A DNA stretch of 64,000 bases from Dreissena polymorpha. Its lineage: Eukaryota > Mollusca > Bivalvia > Myida > Dreissenidae. Positions 55,001 through 64,000 of this stretch are shown one piece after another (positions within the stretch are counted from its first letter, which is position 1; the number at the start of each line of letters is the position of its first letter). Below the pieces are notes generated by a model. It saw nothing but the letters and a program-made list of their open reading frames with translations, searched no databases and was not told where the DNA came from. The stretch covers positions 67,817,730 through 67,881,729 of the forward strand of contig NC_068357.1 in the NCBI RefSeq assembly GCF_020536995.1, in the 5' to 3' direction. Made by a program: the position numbers and the translations under genes.

Positions 55001-58000
55001 TGAACTTGAATTGACAATTAGGAAAGTTTGATCTCAATTTTTTTATTAGCAAATTAGTAACATATTGTTTGAAGTTTCCATCAATTTCATTATTAAATGT
55101 AAGAAAATAAACGTGGTGATCTTCTAGTACTGGCCAACCTTTATGTCAAGTTTGAAGACTCTAGGTACAAGCATACCAAAGTTATAACATGGAATAAGAA
55201 CTTTAACATTTTTACCTACCAAAGTTATAAGAACTTTAACATTTTTACATTCAAGGTCACAGTGACCTTGACCTTAGAATGAATGACCTTGAAATGACCA
55301 GTGGTCATCTAAGTGTGCTTGCAAACCTTCATGTCAAGTTTGAAGACTCTATGTCCAAGCATACCAAAGTTATAACAATTTTAACATTTTAACATTTAAG
55401 GTCACAGTGACCTTGACCTTCAAATGAATGACATTGAAATGACCAGTGGTCATCTTCTAGTACTGGCCAATCTTTATTTCAAGTTTGAAGACTCTAGGTA
55501 CAAGCATACCAAAGTTATAACATGAAATAAGAACTTTAACATTTTTACATTCAAGGTCACAGTGACCTTGACCATCAAATGAATGACCTTGAAATGTCCA
55601 GTGGTTACTTACTAGTTCTGGCCAACCTTCATGTCAAGTTTCAAGACTCTAGGTCCAAGCATACCAAAGTTATAACAACTTTAACATTTTTACATTCAAG
55701 GTCACAGTGACCTTGACCTTCAAATGAATGACCTTGAAATGTCCAGTGGTTACTTACTAGTTCTGGCCAACCTTCATGTCAAGTTTCAAGACTCTAGGTC
55801 CAAGCATACCAAAGTTATAACAACTTTAACATTTTTATATTGAAGGTCACAGTGACCTTCACCTTCAAATGAATGACCTTGAAATGACCAGTGGTCATCT
55901 GTTAATCCTGGCCAACCTTCATGTCAAGTTTGAAGACTCTAGGTCCAAGCATACCAAAGTTATACCATGAAATAAGAACTTTAACATTTTTACATTCAAG
56001 GTCACAGTGACCTTGACCTTCAAATGAATGACCTTGAAATGACCAGTGGTTACTAACTAGTTATGGCCAACCTTCATGTCAAGTTTCAAGACTCTAGGTC
56101 CAAGCATACCAAAGTTATAACAACTTTAACATTTTTTATATTGAAGGTCACAGTGACCTTGACCTTCAAATGAATGACCTTGAAATGACCAGTGTACATC
56201 TGTTAATCCTGGCCAACCTTCATGTCAAGTTTGAAGACTCTAGGTCCAAGCATACCAAAGTAATACCATGAAATAAGAACTTTAACATTTTCAAGCACGC
56301 CGCCACCCCGCCCGCCCGCCCGACAACATCAATCTATAAGCCGAGATTTTTTCGAAAAAAATCCGGCTAAAAAATGAAAAAGTTTATCCAAAAGAACCAA
56401 AACACGTTTGACAGCAATTGTGTACAACAGAAGAAAAGAGCTTAAAATTGTACCGACATTGTATAAGGCCAAATCCTTTAAATTGAATATTTTCTTCTAG
56501 GTTTTTTAAATCTTTACTTAGATTAACATCTCGCCTAGCATAATCATCTTACATCAACGATATGGGATGAGAAAAAGAAAAGTTTTTCAAAAAGAAACAA
56601 ACCACTTTGGCGACAGGTGTGAAAAATGATTGAATGAAATAACAGTATAAAATTGTACAACGGCATAATCCTTTAAAATGCCTTATTTTCGTCTACTTTT
56701 TATCAATCATACCTAGATTAACATCTCACCTAACTTAACAGTCTTACTTTATCAATCTTTGATGAGAAATGAAGAAGTTTAAAAAAAAATCTTTGGGCCA
56801 TTCAATTTTTCAGAAATTATCGAAAATGAACGAATCCAGTGTTCTCTTTCAAATTCCGATAAATTAATAATAAATTAGAATAATAACTACCAAAACCTAA
56901 AGCATTATAAACAAAGAAAATAAAAACTCATTTTTATTTACACAAAAAAATATTCAATATGTCAAATATTAACGATTAATTACGAAGAACAATTGATTGC
57001 TTTATAACAAAATGGCCGACAGTAGCTGGAACAGGGAAGAATTTACAGGTACACCGGCATTTCCAAAATCAATGTCACGTGACTCGCGTCCGCCGTTAGA
57101 TTTTATCGCATATCGCTATCGCGAAGACGGGAGTTTCCAATCTGTGTAATCTATAGGTCTTTGGCTTATCATAAGTGTTTATGACTAAAACAGTTATGTT
57201 AACTATGAAAATTCTGTATTATGAAAAATACAGTTAAATTCACATAATATTGACATAATAAAACCAAACTTTACTACACAGGAAACAAATATTCTGACCA
57301 AATTTCATGAAGATTGAGCAAACTAGAAAGTTAACAAGATTTTACTATAGCCATACATGTATAAAGCCATAAAAGGAAAAATGCCCCGCCCCTTGGCAGC
57401 CATGTTTTTCAAGCCAAGGTTACCATTTGAGAACTCATCCAAGATATCATTGGGACAAATCATCTGAGCAAGTTTCATGAAGATCGGAAAATAAATGTGG
57501 CCTCTAGAGTGTTAACATGGTTTACTATAGCCATATAAGGAAAAATGCCCCGCCCCCTGGCGACCATGTTTTTCAGCCAACCGACATCATTTTTAAACTC
57601 GTCCAAGATATCATTGGGATGGATCTTCTGACCAAGTTTTATGAGGATCAGACAATAAATGTGGCCTCTAGAGTGTTAACAAGATTTTGCTATAGCCATA
57701 TATAGCCATATAAGGAAAAATGCCCCGCCCCTTGGCAGCCATGTTTTTCAAGCAAACGTAACCATTTTCAAACTCATCCAAGATATCATTGGGACCAATC
57801 TTCTGACCACATTTCATGAAGATTGGACAATAAATGTGGCCTCTAGAGAGTGAACAAGGCAAATGTTGACGTCGCACAACAGACAACGCACGACGGACAA
57901 ACGGCAATCACAAAAGCTCACCATGAGCACGTTGTGCTCAGGTGAGCTAAAAACACAAGAAGAGCACCGCCTTGCGGGTGCAGACCACTCATCTATTTTC

Positions 58001-58426
58001 TTTTGAAAGGTGAAGGGACTCTCATTTTCAATCACAAAGGAGGGAGGGGTGGAGTGCATTGTGTGGGGGTGTGGACATTTATTACATTATCTTCCAAAAA
58101 TGCGAAAAAATGGGAAAAAAAATCGGGGGGGGGGGGGGGGGGGGGGGATTCTTGGGTGCGATGGTTGGACGGTATTTCAAACATAAAATAATAAAAATAA
58201 ATATTTGTGTTTTTTAACCATTTCAAAAAAAAAATTAGGGGGGGGGGATTCGGGTAGGGGGAGGGGGGGTGGGGGTGTGGATGCTTGGGTGCGATGGTTG
58301 GACGGTATTTCAAACATAAAATAATCAAAATAAATAGTTTTGTTTTTTAACCGTTAAAAAAAATAAAATTTGGGAGGGGTGGGGTGGGGGGTATAGTGTG
58401 AGGGTGTGGTGGTCATTTGTGAGATG

Positions 58427-58462
<36 letters not shown>

Positions 58463-61400
58463 GGGGAGGGGATTGGGGGGGGGGAAGGGGGGGCACGGGC
58501 GATGGTTTGGGTGGAGTCTATTGTGGTATGTCAGGTAAGAGTAGTTTCTAATAATAAATAAAGAAGTTTTGGCAATTTTAGCAAAATTTAATAATTTGAC
58601 CTTGAGAGTCAAGGTCATTCAAAGGTCAAGGTAAAATTCAACTTGCCAGGTACAGTAACCTCATGATAGCATGAAAGTATTTGAAGTTTGAAAGCAATAG
58701 CCTTGATACTTAAGAAGTAAAGTGGATCGAAACACAAAATTTAACCATATATTCAAAGTTACTAAGTCAAAAAAGGGCCATAATTCCGTAAAAATGACAT
58801 CCAGAGTTATGCAACTTGTCCTTTTACTGTACCCTTATGATAGTTTGCGAGTGTTCCAAGTATGAAACCAATATCTATTACTTTAGGGGTAAAGTGGACC
58901 AAAACACAAAACTTAACCAAACTTTCAATTTTCTAAGTATAAAGGGCCCATAATTCCGTCCAAATGCCAGTCAGAGTTACATAACTTTGCCTGCACAGTC
59001 CCCTTACGATAGTTAATAAGTGTTGCAAGAATGAAAGCAATAGCTTTGATACTGTAGGAATAAAGAGGACCTAAACACAAAACATAACCAAATTTTCAAT
59101 TTTCTAAGTATAAAAATGGCACATAATTCTGTCAAAATGCCAGTCAGAGTTACATTACTTTGCCTGCACAGTCCCCTTATGATAGTTAGTAAGTGTTGCA
59201 AGTATGAAAGCAATAGCTTTGATACTTAAGGAATAAAATGGACCTAAACACAAAACTTAACCAAAATTTTCAATTTTCTAAGCATAAAAAGGGCACATTA
59301 TTCAGTCAAAATGCACGCCAGAGTTATCTAACTTATCCTGCTCAGTCCCCTCATGATAGTAAGTAAGTGTACCAAGTTTGAATGCAATAGCATTGATACT
59401 TTCTGAGAAAAGTGGACCTAAACGCAAAACTTAACCGGACGCCGACGCAGACGCCGACGCCGACGCCAAGGTGATGACAATAGCTCATAATTTTTTTTCA
59501 AAAAATAGATGAGCTAAAAATTATAGATTACAATAATAAGGTTAGCCCTCCTTTGACTGACTGAAATCTAGCTTTATTTGAATTACTTAATAACTTAATT
59601 CATACCACATTTTTTTACTGTTGCTATTTAAGGTGGATTTATGACATAACAACTGTTGTCAAATACGATTTTCATTAACCAAATGTGCTAACACATGTAG
59701 CTTTTGGCTAAATTGGCAAATGGCAAAGTAAGCACAGCACTCAAAACTTTATATAACTGCCTTAAGTAGATGTCCTTAACCCTTTGAGCGCTGGAACCGG
59801 AATTTGAAGGCCTTTGCAAACAGTTTGGATCCAGATGAGACGCCACAAAACGTGGCGTCTCATCAGGATCCAAACTGTTTGCTATTCTGATAGTATTCTT
59901 TGAAAAAAATCAAAGAAAATGCTTATTTTAGAAATTCAGCAGACGACATTTTTGCAGACGACAAATTTCCCAGCATGCAAAGGGTTAAACAAAAAAATGA
60001 GCCTAGCTCTGAGGAAATAGGTTTTAATGCATAATTATTCGTGAAGTGTCCTGCCAAATAAGCCTATGCAGTCTGCAAAGGCTAATCAGGGACTACACTT
60101 TCCACTTTTATGGTATTATTCGTTTTAAGGAAGTCCCAAATTATAGTAAGTGCTGAAAGTGTATGCACATGTATTTAGCCCCTTTTTCCCAAAGCGCGGC
60201 TCAAATACTTTTGTTTTACCTCTGGCCATACATGTGCCACCTCCTCATGTATGACAGATTCAACTTCTGGGTTTCCATACCAGAACTGACGGCTCCGATA
60301 GATGATCCCACAGTTACGACACTCGAGAATATCACTGGAAAATGGACAAATGGATGAGTTTTTTTATGAGTTTACAGGAGAATGTACAAATATTGATAAT
60401 CATATGATAATCGGAATTATTTAAAGAAAGGATGGGAACGAATGTAAGAATAACCAATTAGAATCAGAAATTTTGATATGAATATTTAAAATAATTAACT
60501 CTTTCAGTGCTGGAACCGAATTTTAAAGGCCTTTGCAAACAGTTTGGATCCAGATGAGACGCCACAGAATGTGGCGTCTCATCAGGATCCAAACTGTTTG
60601 CTATTCTGATAGTATTCTTTGAAAAAAAAACACGAAGAAAATGCTAATTTTAGAAATTCTGCAGACGACATTTTAGCAGACGACAAATTTCCCAGCATGC
60701 AAAGGGTTAATAACTGCACATGGTCACATTAAGTTTCTTTTACATGTGTTAGTCATAGTTTTCATATCAGCCGTCATCAATTAACAAGATGATGTTTTGA
60801 TGCAATTTTAAATTATTGAATCTATGAGTTTATCAATCAAATATTCGTATATCTTGGGATAAGACAAAACTACTATTCTTATATGATTTCAACATTCTTT
60901 CCCATCTCTCACTTAAACAACTGTTTGCCCATAAAATTGCGCAATGAAGACCAGTTTATGAATGTGGTAGATGAATGCACAGTTACCATACTAAATGAGT
61001 CAAAACAATTATGTTTCAATAGAAGTAATAATAATCATCGCATAGTCCTAATACTTTAATCAACCTAAAAAGGTTGATTAAAAGGGATTTTACCATTTAC
61101 CTAAAAATAAAAGAAAATCTATTTATTGTCAGATTTTTAACAGTTCCCAGTTGGGATATTTACTCAAGTGCAGCTTCTCAGCAAACAAATATTGTTGAAA
61201 ACGATGGATGCTCCCCTTGATTGACCTTGAGAAAATCTATTATTAGCCTTGTTGACTTTGACCCCAGTGACCTCAAACCTCATCAAAAGGTACCTACATT
61301 CCAAATATGTAAGAGATCGGTAAAATATTGAAGACGCTATGAAAAACTGTAACAAAAGTGTGACTGAAAATCTATTATTAGCCTCGGTGACCTTGACCTT

Positions 61401-63023
61401 GACCCCAGTGACCTCAAACCTCGTCAAAAGGTAGAGGTCCATGCAAGGTACCTACATGACAAATATGTAAGAGATCGGTATATAGGCGCTATGAGAAACT
61501 GTAACACAAGTGTGACGGAAGGAAGGACTAACTGTCTACAATATGCTCACCGAAAATTTTCGGGCAGCATAATAAAGTTCAATAAATACTAAACCTTTTC
61601 ACTTGAAGATTGTATTTGACACATTTAATGCATCATTTTACAGGCTAACATCATAACAAATAGAATTGTGTGTTGATTTATATAGAGATATGCTTTTTTT
61701 TCACAACAAGTATTGTAGTTTTACTAGAAATAAATTAAAACATAATAAATTAACCAATCTATTGTATACAATATTGAATTAATAAAGAAGCAATAATCAT
61801 GTGTAAGTGAAGAAAAGTTTTAGTTTCAATAACTTTTAAACATTTTTATTTATAGTCAGATCAACGTGTCAGTTAACACACTTACCCTGCCCATACATAT
61901 TTTGCCACACCAACCCATGCACTGTCCTTTGATGAGGATGTCTTTGGAACAACCCTCACTGGTTTTCCGTCCCGGTAGCATTTCTAAAATGATTTTCAAA
62001 CACCAGAATAAGCCCTAGTATGTGTTTTTTCAACTATCATCATATTTCATACACTCTTACACTGGCAACAGTACTGGATACATGCTAAAAAAACTTAATT
62101 GACCCTTAAAAAAATATTTTAAAGAAACAAGCTTAAATTCCAAAAGTTGAATATGTCACTTGATAGGGTAAAAATAAAGTACAAATTGACCATAATGTTG
62201 GAAACCAATTATTTGCCATTCATTTAAGCCTATCTCACCACTTCCCAAAAGTTTCATAATGGATTAATGACACTTTCAAAAAGGTTGATTCTGTCTTCAA
62301 AAAGTTAAATTCACATATATGTGAAGGTTGTAGTGTCAAACTGTTATAAATGTATCTGCTAAACATTTCACTTTTCCAGTACAATAGTTTCAATTTACAA
62401 TAGACACGATACTTTCCATTAAACAATTCTTTGTAAACAATATCAATTCCAATGACATAGAGGGTATGGTGCCTGCCTGCGACAATGAGGTCAATGGTTT
62501 GATCCCCACTGAGGGAGCGTTCTTAAGATCTCCCCCAAAGATACTAATTACTTGTTCTACCCATTAAACGGGTTTGAGAGCATTTCAATAAGCCTAAGGC
62601 TATTGATGCAATTGACCAAATAAATAGGTTTAAACTTAACCCTTTGCATGCTGGGAAATTTGTTGTCTGCTAAAATGTCGTCTGCTGAATTTTTTAAATT
62701 AGCATTTTCTTTGATTTTTTTCATAGAATACTATCAGAATAGCAAACAGTTTGGATCCTGATGAGACGCCACTTTTTATGGCGTCTCATCTGGATCCAAA
62801 CTGTTTGCAAAGGCCTTCAAAATTTGGTTCCAGCACTGTAAGAGTTAAGCGATATCACTGCTGAATAAAATGCACAGCATACCCTGCAGTAGTACACCTT
62901 GTTCTCGAACTGGTGCTGGTACTTGCACTTGGTTCCTTTGTCCGTTATATGGTCCTCTTCTGCGAGATTGTGGTTCATACTGCGCACACAACGCGCTCTG
63001 AACAAGCCAAAACAACGATTGCA
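48825..63023 (-). CDS. ZFYVE1: ZFYVE1 (DFCP1), 3' part: zinc-binding region and two FYVE domains, 8 exons
   Basis: Exons 63023-62883, 61983-61886, 60334-60220, 51710-51540, 50331-50163, 49692-49585 and 49057-48825 (seven shown as coding, in phase), with earlier exons beyond the right edge. Together they give about 344 residues, against 777 for human ZFYVE1. In order: CX2C zinc ligands with RCVRSMNH and CKYQHQFENKVYYC; VVPKTSSSKDSAWVGVAKYV; LECRNCGIIYRSRQFWYGN and EEVAHVWPE; APSYWVPNSKIK with FYVE 1 (QKHHCRSCGQGFCDMC, RPVPDRGW, VRVCDSC); a VTARKVGESLTSAIDI linker; and FYVE 2 (RPAYWVPD, PIHHCRACGQGVCSGC, GWDYPVRVCKNC). DFCP1 binds PI3P through tandem FYVE domains and marks omegasomes on the ER during autophagy; its N-terminal half is an ATPase. 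FYVE 2 has Ile where a Lys/Arg precedes HHCR. The gene is convergent with VTI1B. Confidence 0.94.
49585..49692 (-). CDS. ZFYVE1: ZFYVE1 exon, inter-FYVE linker
   Basis: 35 codons between split codons: SNSSTGSDTQVTARKVGESL then TSAIDIVSTAISYPL. Vertebrates have LIARKVGEAVQNTL at this place. Acceptor CAATTTAG; donor G|GTAAGT. Confidence 0.92.
50163..50331 (-). CDS. ZFYVE1: ZFYVE1 exon, FYVE domain 1
   Basis: 56 codons plus one base. CYKC, CRSC, CDMC and CDSC supply the four zinc pairs; QKHHCRSCG is the basic PI3P patch. Acceptor TTTGACAG; donor G|GTAGGC. Confidence 0.95.
50917..51090 (+). mobile_element. tRNA-derived SINE, diverged copy
   Basis: Pol III box A-like TGGCATAGTAGATAT and box B-like GATCCCGGTCCCAG, then CAATAGAAATTGAAAGTGTA and an AGGCTTTAATACAATTGAGC end shared with the copies at 51337 and 62452. 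Confidence 0.6.
51091..51303 (+). mobile_element. TTAA MITE, CCCTTTCAGTGC family, copy 3
   Basis: TTAACTCTTTCAGTGCGGGA at the left, GCATGCAAAGGGTTTAA at the right, with the full palindromic core. It abuts SINE sequence on the left. Confidence 0.88.
51337..51502 (+). mobile_element. tRNA-derived SINE, best copy
   Basis: TGGTGTAGTGGATATGG (box A) and GGTTCGATCC (box B) sit about 40 bases apart in a tRNA-like head. The tail is GCCTAAGGCTTTGATGCAAC. It is opposite in strand to ZFYVE1 and ends 38 bases from the 51540-51710 exon. Confidence 0.8.
51540..51710 (-). CDS. ZFYVE1: ZFYVE1 exon, linker and start of FYVE 1
   Basis: 57 codons, GEKFHIGTHNAAWKVIDGLS to VADQIAPSYWVPNSKIK. Includes the WxxD-like start of FYVE 1 (WVPN). 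Acceptor GCTGACCAG; donor AAG|GTGAGG. Confidence 0.92.
53254..57163. mobile_element. 3.9-kb TIR element, perfect 32-bp inverted ends, GCTTATC duplication
   Basis: Both ends begin CAAAGACCTATAGATTACAC and agree for 32 bases. Flanked by GCTTATC at 53247-53253 and 57164-57170. Subterminal GTCACGTG and CGCG-rich parts occur on both sides. The interior has tandem units of about 200 bp (with ACGTTTGACGACAGGTGTGT and AGATTAACATMTCRCCTAGC) near 54560-54777 and 56370-56770, and no transposase frame. Non-autonomous; a 7-bp duplication leaves the superfamily open. Confidence 0.82.
54778..56370 (+). repeat. Tandem array with seven perfect ERE palindromes, nested in the TIR element
   Basis: Opens CAAGAGTTCCGCGGTCGGAG with GCCGGATTTTTTATT and closes GCCGAGATTTTTTCG with AAAAATCCGGC. 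Between are about eight units of ~150 bp, each with TCTAGGTCCAAGCATACCAA, TTTAACATTTTTACATTCAA, GACCTTGAAATGACCAGTGG and, in seven, AGGTCACAGTGACCT (at 55254, 55399, 55554, 55699, 55844, 55999, 56145). Confidence 0.9.
57960..58560. repeat. Poly-G, poly-A and duplicated 130-bp block
   Basis: A G run of about 27 bases near 58120-58147, further G runs to 58500, a poly-A run near 58431-58460, and two copies of a block beginning TTGGGTGCGATGGTTGGACG (58153 and 58286). Low complexity, non-coding. Confidence 0.9.
58560..59515. repeat. Five-unit ~165-bp tandem module
   Basis: Units share GGGCCATAATTCCGT, GTTATGCAACTT or GTTACATAACTTTGCC, CTTATGATAGTT and AAAGCAATAGCTTTGATACT. It ends with GACGCCGACGC and AAAAAATAGATGAGCTAAAA. 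Common bivalve-type repeat; lies in a ZFYVE1 intron. Confidence 0.82.
59776..59988 (+). mobile_element. TTAA MITE, CCCTTTCAGTGC family, copy 4
   Basis: TTAACCCTTTGAGCGC left, GCATGCAAAGGGTTAA right, full palindromic core. Confidence 0.9.
60000..60204. mobile_element. GAGC...GCTC family MITE copy
   Basis: GAGCCTAGCTCTG left and CCCAAAGCGCGGCTC right, with AGTGTCCTGCCAAATAAGCC and AATCAGGGACTACACTTTCC between. It ends about 15 bases from the splice donor of the 60220-60334 exon. Confidence 0.7.
60220..60334 (-). CDS. ZFYVE1: ZFYVE1 exon, YRSRQFWYGN segment
   Basis: One base plus 38 codons, DILECRNCGIIYRSRQFWYG to HEEVAHVWPE. Vertebrate ZFYVE1 has ECPNCGVVYRSRQYWFGN. Acceptor TTTTCCAG; donor GAG|GTAAAA, phase 0. 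Confidence 0.94.
60495..60710 (+). mobile_element. TTAA MITE, CCCTTTCAGTGC family, copy 5
   Basis: TTAACTCTTTCAGTGCTGGA left, GCATGCAAAGGGTTAA right, full core with ACAGAATGTGG loop. Confidence 0.9.
61160..61575. repeat. Two-unit ~150-bp tandem repeat
   Basis: Two units begin GAAAATCTATTATTAGCCT and contain GACCCCAGTGACCTCAAACC and AAATATGTAAGAGATCGGTA; the module ends TGCTCACCGAAAATTTTCGG. Non-coding, in a ZFYVE1 intron. Confidence 0.8.
61886..61983 (-). CDS. ZFYVE1: ZFYVE1 exon, VVPKTSSS segment
   Basis: 32 codons plus two bases, KCYRDGKPVRVVPKTSSSKD then SAWVGVAKYVWA. Close to the VVPKTSAS...GLAKYAWSG stretch of vertebrate ZFYVE1. Acceptor CATTTTAG; donor GG|GTAAGT. Confidence 0.92.
62452..62617 (+). 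mobile_element. tRNA-derived SINE, third copy
   Basis: Head with GAGGGTATGGTGCCTGCCTG and box B GGTTTGATCC; the end AATAAGCCTAAGGCTATTGA matches the copy at 51337. Confidence 0.75.
62636..62848 (-). mobile_element. TTAA MITE, CCCTTTCAGTGC family, copy 6 (inverted)
   Basis: TTAACCCTTTGCATGCTGGG left and CAGCACTGTAAGAGTTAA right, so it lies opposite to the other copies. It ends 34 bases from the 62883-63023 ZFYVE1 exon. Confidence 0.9.
62883..63023 (-). CDS. ZFYVE1: ZFYVE1 exon, zinc-ligand region
   Basis: 47 codons, CNRCFGLFRARCVRSMNH to ENKVYYCR. Acceptor AAAGACAG behind a pyrimidine tract about 25 bases upstream; donor AGG|GTATGC, phase 0. The 5' edge is the least certain of the set. Confidence 0.82.
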
Positions 63024-64000
63024 CTGTCTTTGTTTTATGAGCATATCAAGAAAGAACAACAAAAAATATGACAATCATTGTTTACTTTATTGCAGAATTA
63101 CATTTACAATGCAGGAAGATTTGTAATGTACATCTTTATGCAAATTTAACTGACAAAGCCTGCAAATGTTAATGAAAGTCTGTGTTAATATATCTCTGTA
63201 CATCATCATAATAACATATCAAGGCAAACTCTCAACATACAATGTGTTAGTAAAACCTCTTTTGCCAAGAGTTATTGTTAAACATGCTGTCAATTGTGAC
63301 AGGTAATCATGAAAGCAAAATTTTCACAAGAAATGATAAGAGCACGTATTCAACAATCAATTCTTAAAATAAAGAATATTATTGAAACTGTTTCATTCTA
63401 ATAATATAATACTGCTCAGTATGGCACACATTAAAATACCTTTAACACCACAATTCTTTATTTAGGACAAAAGCACAATTTATATCCTGTATATCAGGGT
63501 ACAGGATCACATGACTTTATGGGGTTCACAAATGAATGTTCATGGATATAAACACACCAGTAAGGGGTGCTTTTTCTCAAATAACTTTATAAAACAATTT
63601 TTCTAAAGAATTTCAACTAGTGCATACAAGACAGTTTTTATGCGGCTTATGGCAATGTGAAAAACATCACAATTACTTAATTAAATAAGCCCGTGATTTT
63701 GGCCAGAAATTTTATGTTTACAACATTCATTTACATGGTTATGCTGCACGCAATGTGAAATTTTTGCGCCGATTTCAGATGTATTCAATAATGTAATCTT
63801 AAATCTTAAGATATCCTCACAAACTGCAAGAAAACTGTCTTTTATGCACTAAAGATTTTTGCATTGACATATTTAAATAACTTCAAATATTTTCAAAAAT
63901 AAAGTTCTTAACGGTGTGTTTTCATTCTTTCCAGCCCGTGTGTACATGTAATCATCTGTGAACCCTGTTGATCCTGCACCCTTATATATTCAAATGCTGT
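63024..64000. other. ZFYVE1 intron, no element recognised
   Basis: AT-rich sequence upstream of the first ZFYVE1 exon seen here. No further exon could be supported, so the N-terminal coding part lies beyond the window. Confidence 0.55.

Larger units (their letters stand above)
52262..57295. other. Insert interrupting the CTCACCTGAG element
   Basis: The outer parts (52262-53253 and 57171-57295) are AT-rich and unrecognised. The middle is a separate TIR element. Exact edges are uncertain. Confidence 0.45.
51772..57950 (-). repeat. CTCACCTGAG element, inverted, opened by nested insertions
   Basis: The left end AACAAGAGGGCCTGAAAGGC with GTCGCTCACCTGAGAT and the right end CACAAAAGCTCACCATGAGC with GTGCTCAGGTGAGCT are the reverse of 36642-37576. 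Body blocks with TTTCATGAAGATTGG and CCTCTAGAGTGTTAAC are on both sides of an insert at about 52262-57295. Confidence 0.75.

Noticed and set aside
58032-58328. A proline-rich open frame on the - strand
   Set aside because: It is the reverse reading of poly-G tracts and the duplicated low-complexity block.

Overview
This is a window of AT-rich animal nuclear DNA. The genes have many short exons with GT-AG introns, and the introns and intergenic DNA are packed with non-LTR elements, TTAA-flanked MITEs and AGGTCA-rich tandem modules of the kind found throughout bivalve genomes. My best guess is a bivalve mollusc, possibly a dreissenid mussel. The repeat families suggest this and no marker proves it.

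From left to right: (1) 1-3.6 kb is intergenic with one palindromic MITE. (2) 3.6-9.4 kb is a nearly full-length but decayed LINE on the + strand. Its ORF1 carries an SGNH-esterase domain and a CCHC knuckle, its ORF2 carries an APE endonuclease and a reverse transcriptase, and it ends in a TAT tail. (3) 10.27-17.9 kb, - strand, is a complete nine-exon gene for a PLP enzyme of the D-cysteine desulfhydrase/ACC deaminase family (367 residues). (4) 18.58-22.03 kb is a composite insertion: two identical 476-bp direct repeats, each with inverted termini, enclose 2.5 kb holding a transposase-like remnant. (5) 22.07-38.85 kb, + strand, is a complete seven-coding-exon VTI1B Qb-SNARE gene (219 residues). 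Its introns hold a hAT-like element with an 8-bp target duplication, a palindrome with 0.8-kb arms, a foldback element and several tandem modules. (6) 38.85-48.8 kb is VTI1B 3' UTR and intergenic DNA, with a 27-bp minisatellite that expanded inside a MITE and an 821-bp TIR element. (7) 48.8-63.0 kb, - strand, is the 3' part of ZFYVE1/DFCP1: eight exons encode the zinc-binding region and both FYVE domains, and the N-terminal ATPase part lies beyond the right edge. One ZFYVE1 intron carries a nest of insertions that includes seven perfect palindromic estrogen-response-element sequences.

The PLP-enzyme gene and VTI1B are divergent. Without the composite insertion their start codons would be only about 0.72 kb apart, so the insertion may have split a shared promoter. 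VTI1B and ZFYVE1 converge. Both act in phosphoinositide-linked endomembrane and autophagy traffic, and both map to human 14q24, which suggests old linkage. All exon models were joined by hand from splice signals, reading phase and protein-family memory. No alignment or transcript data were available.
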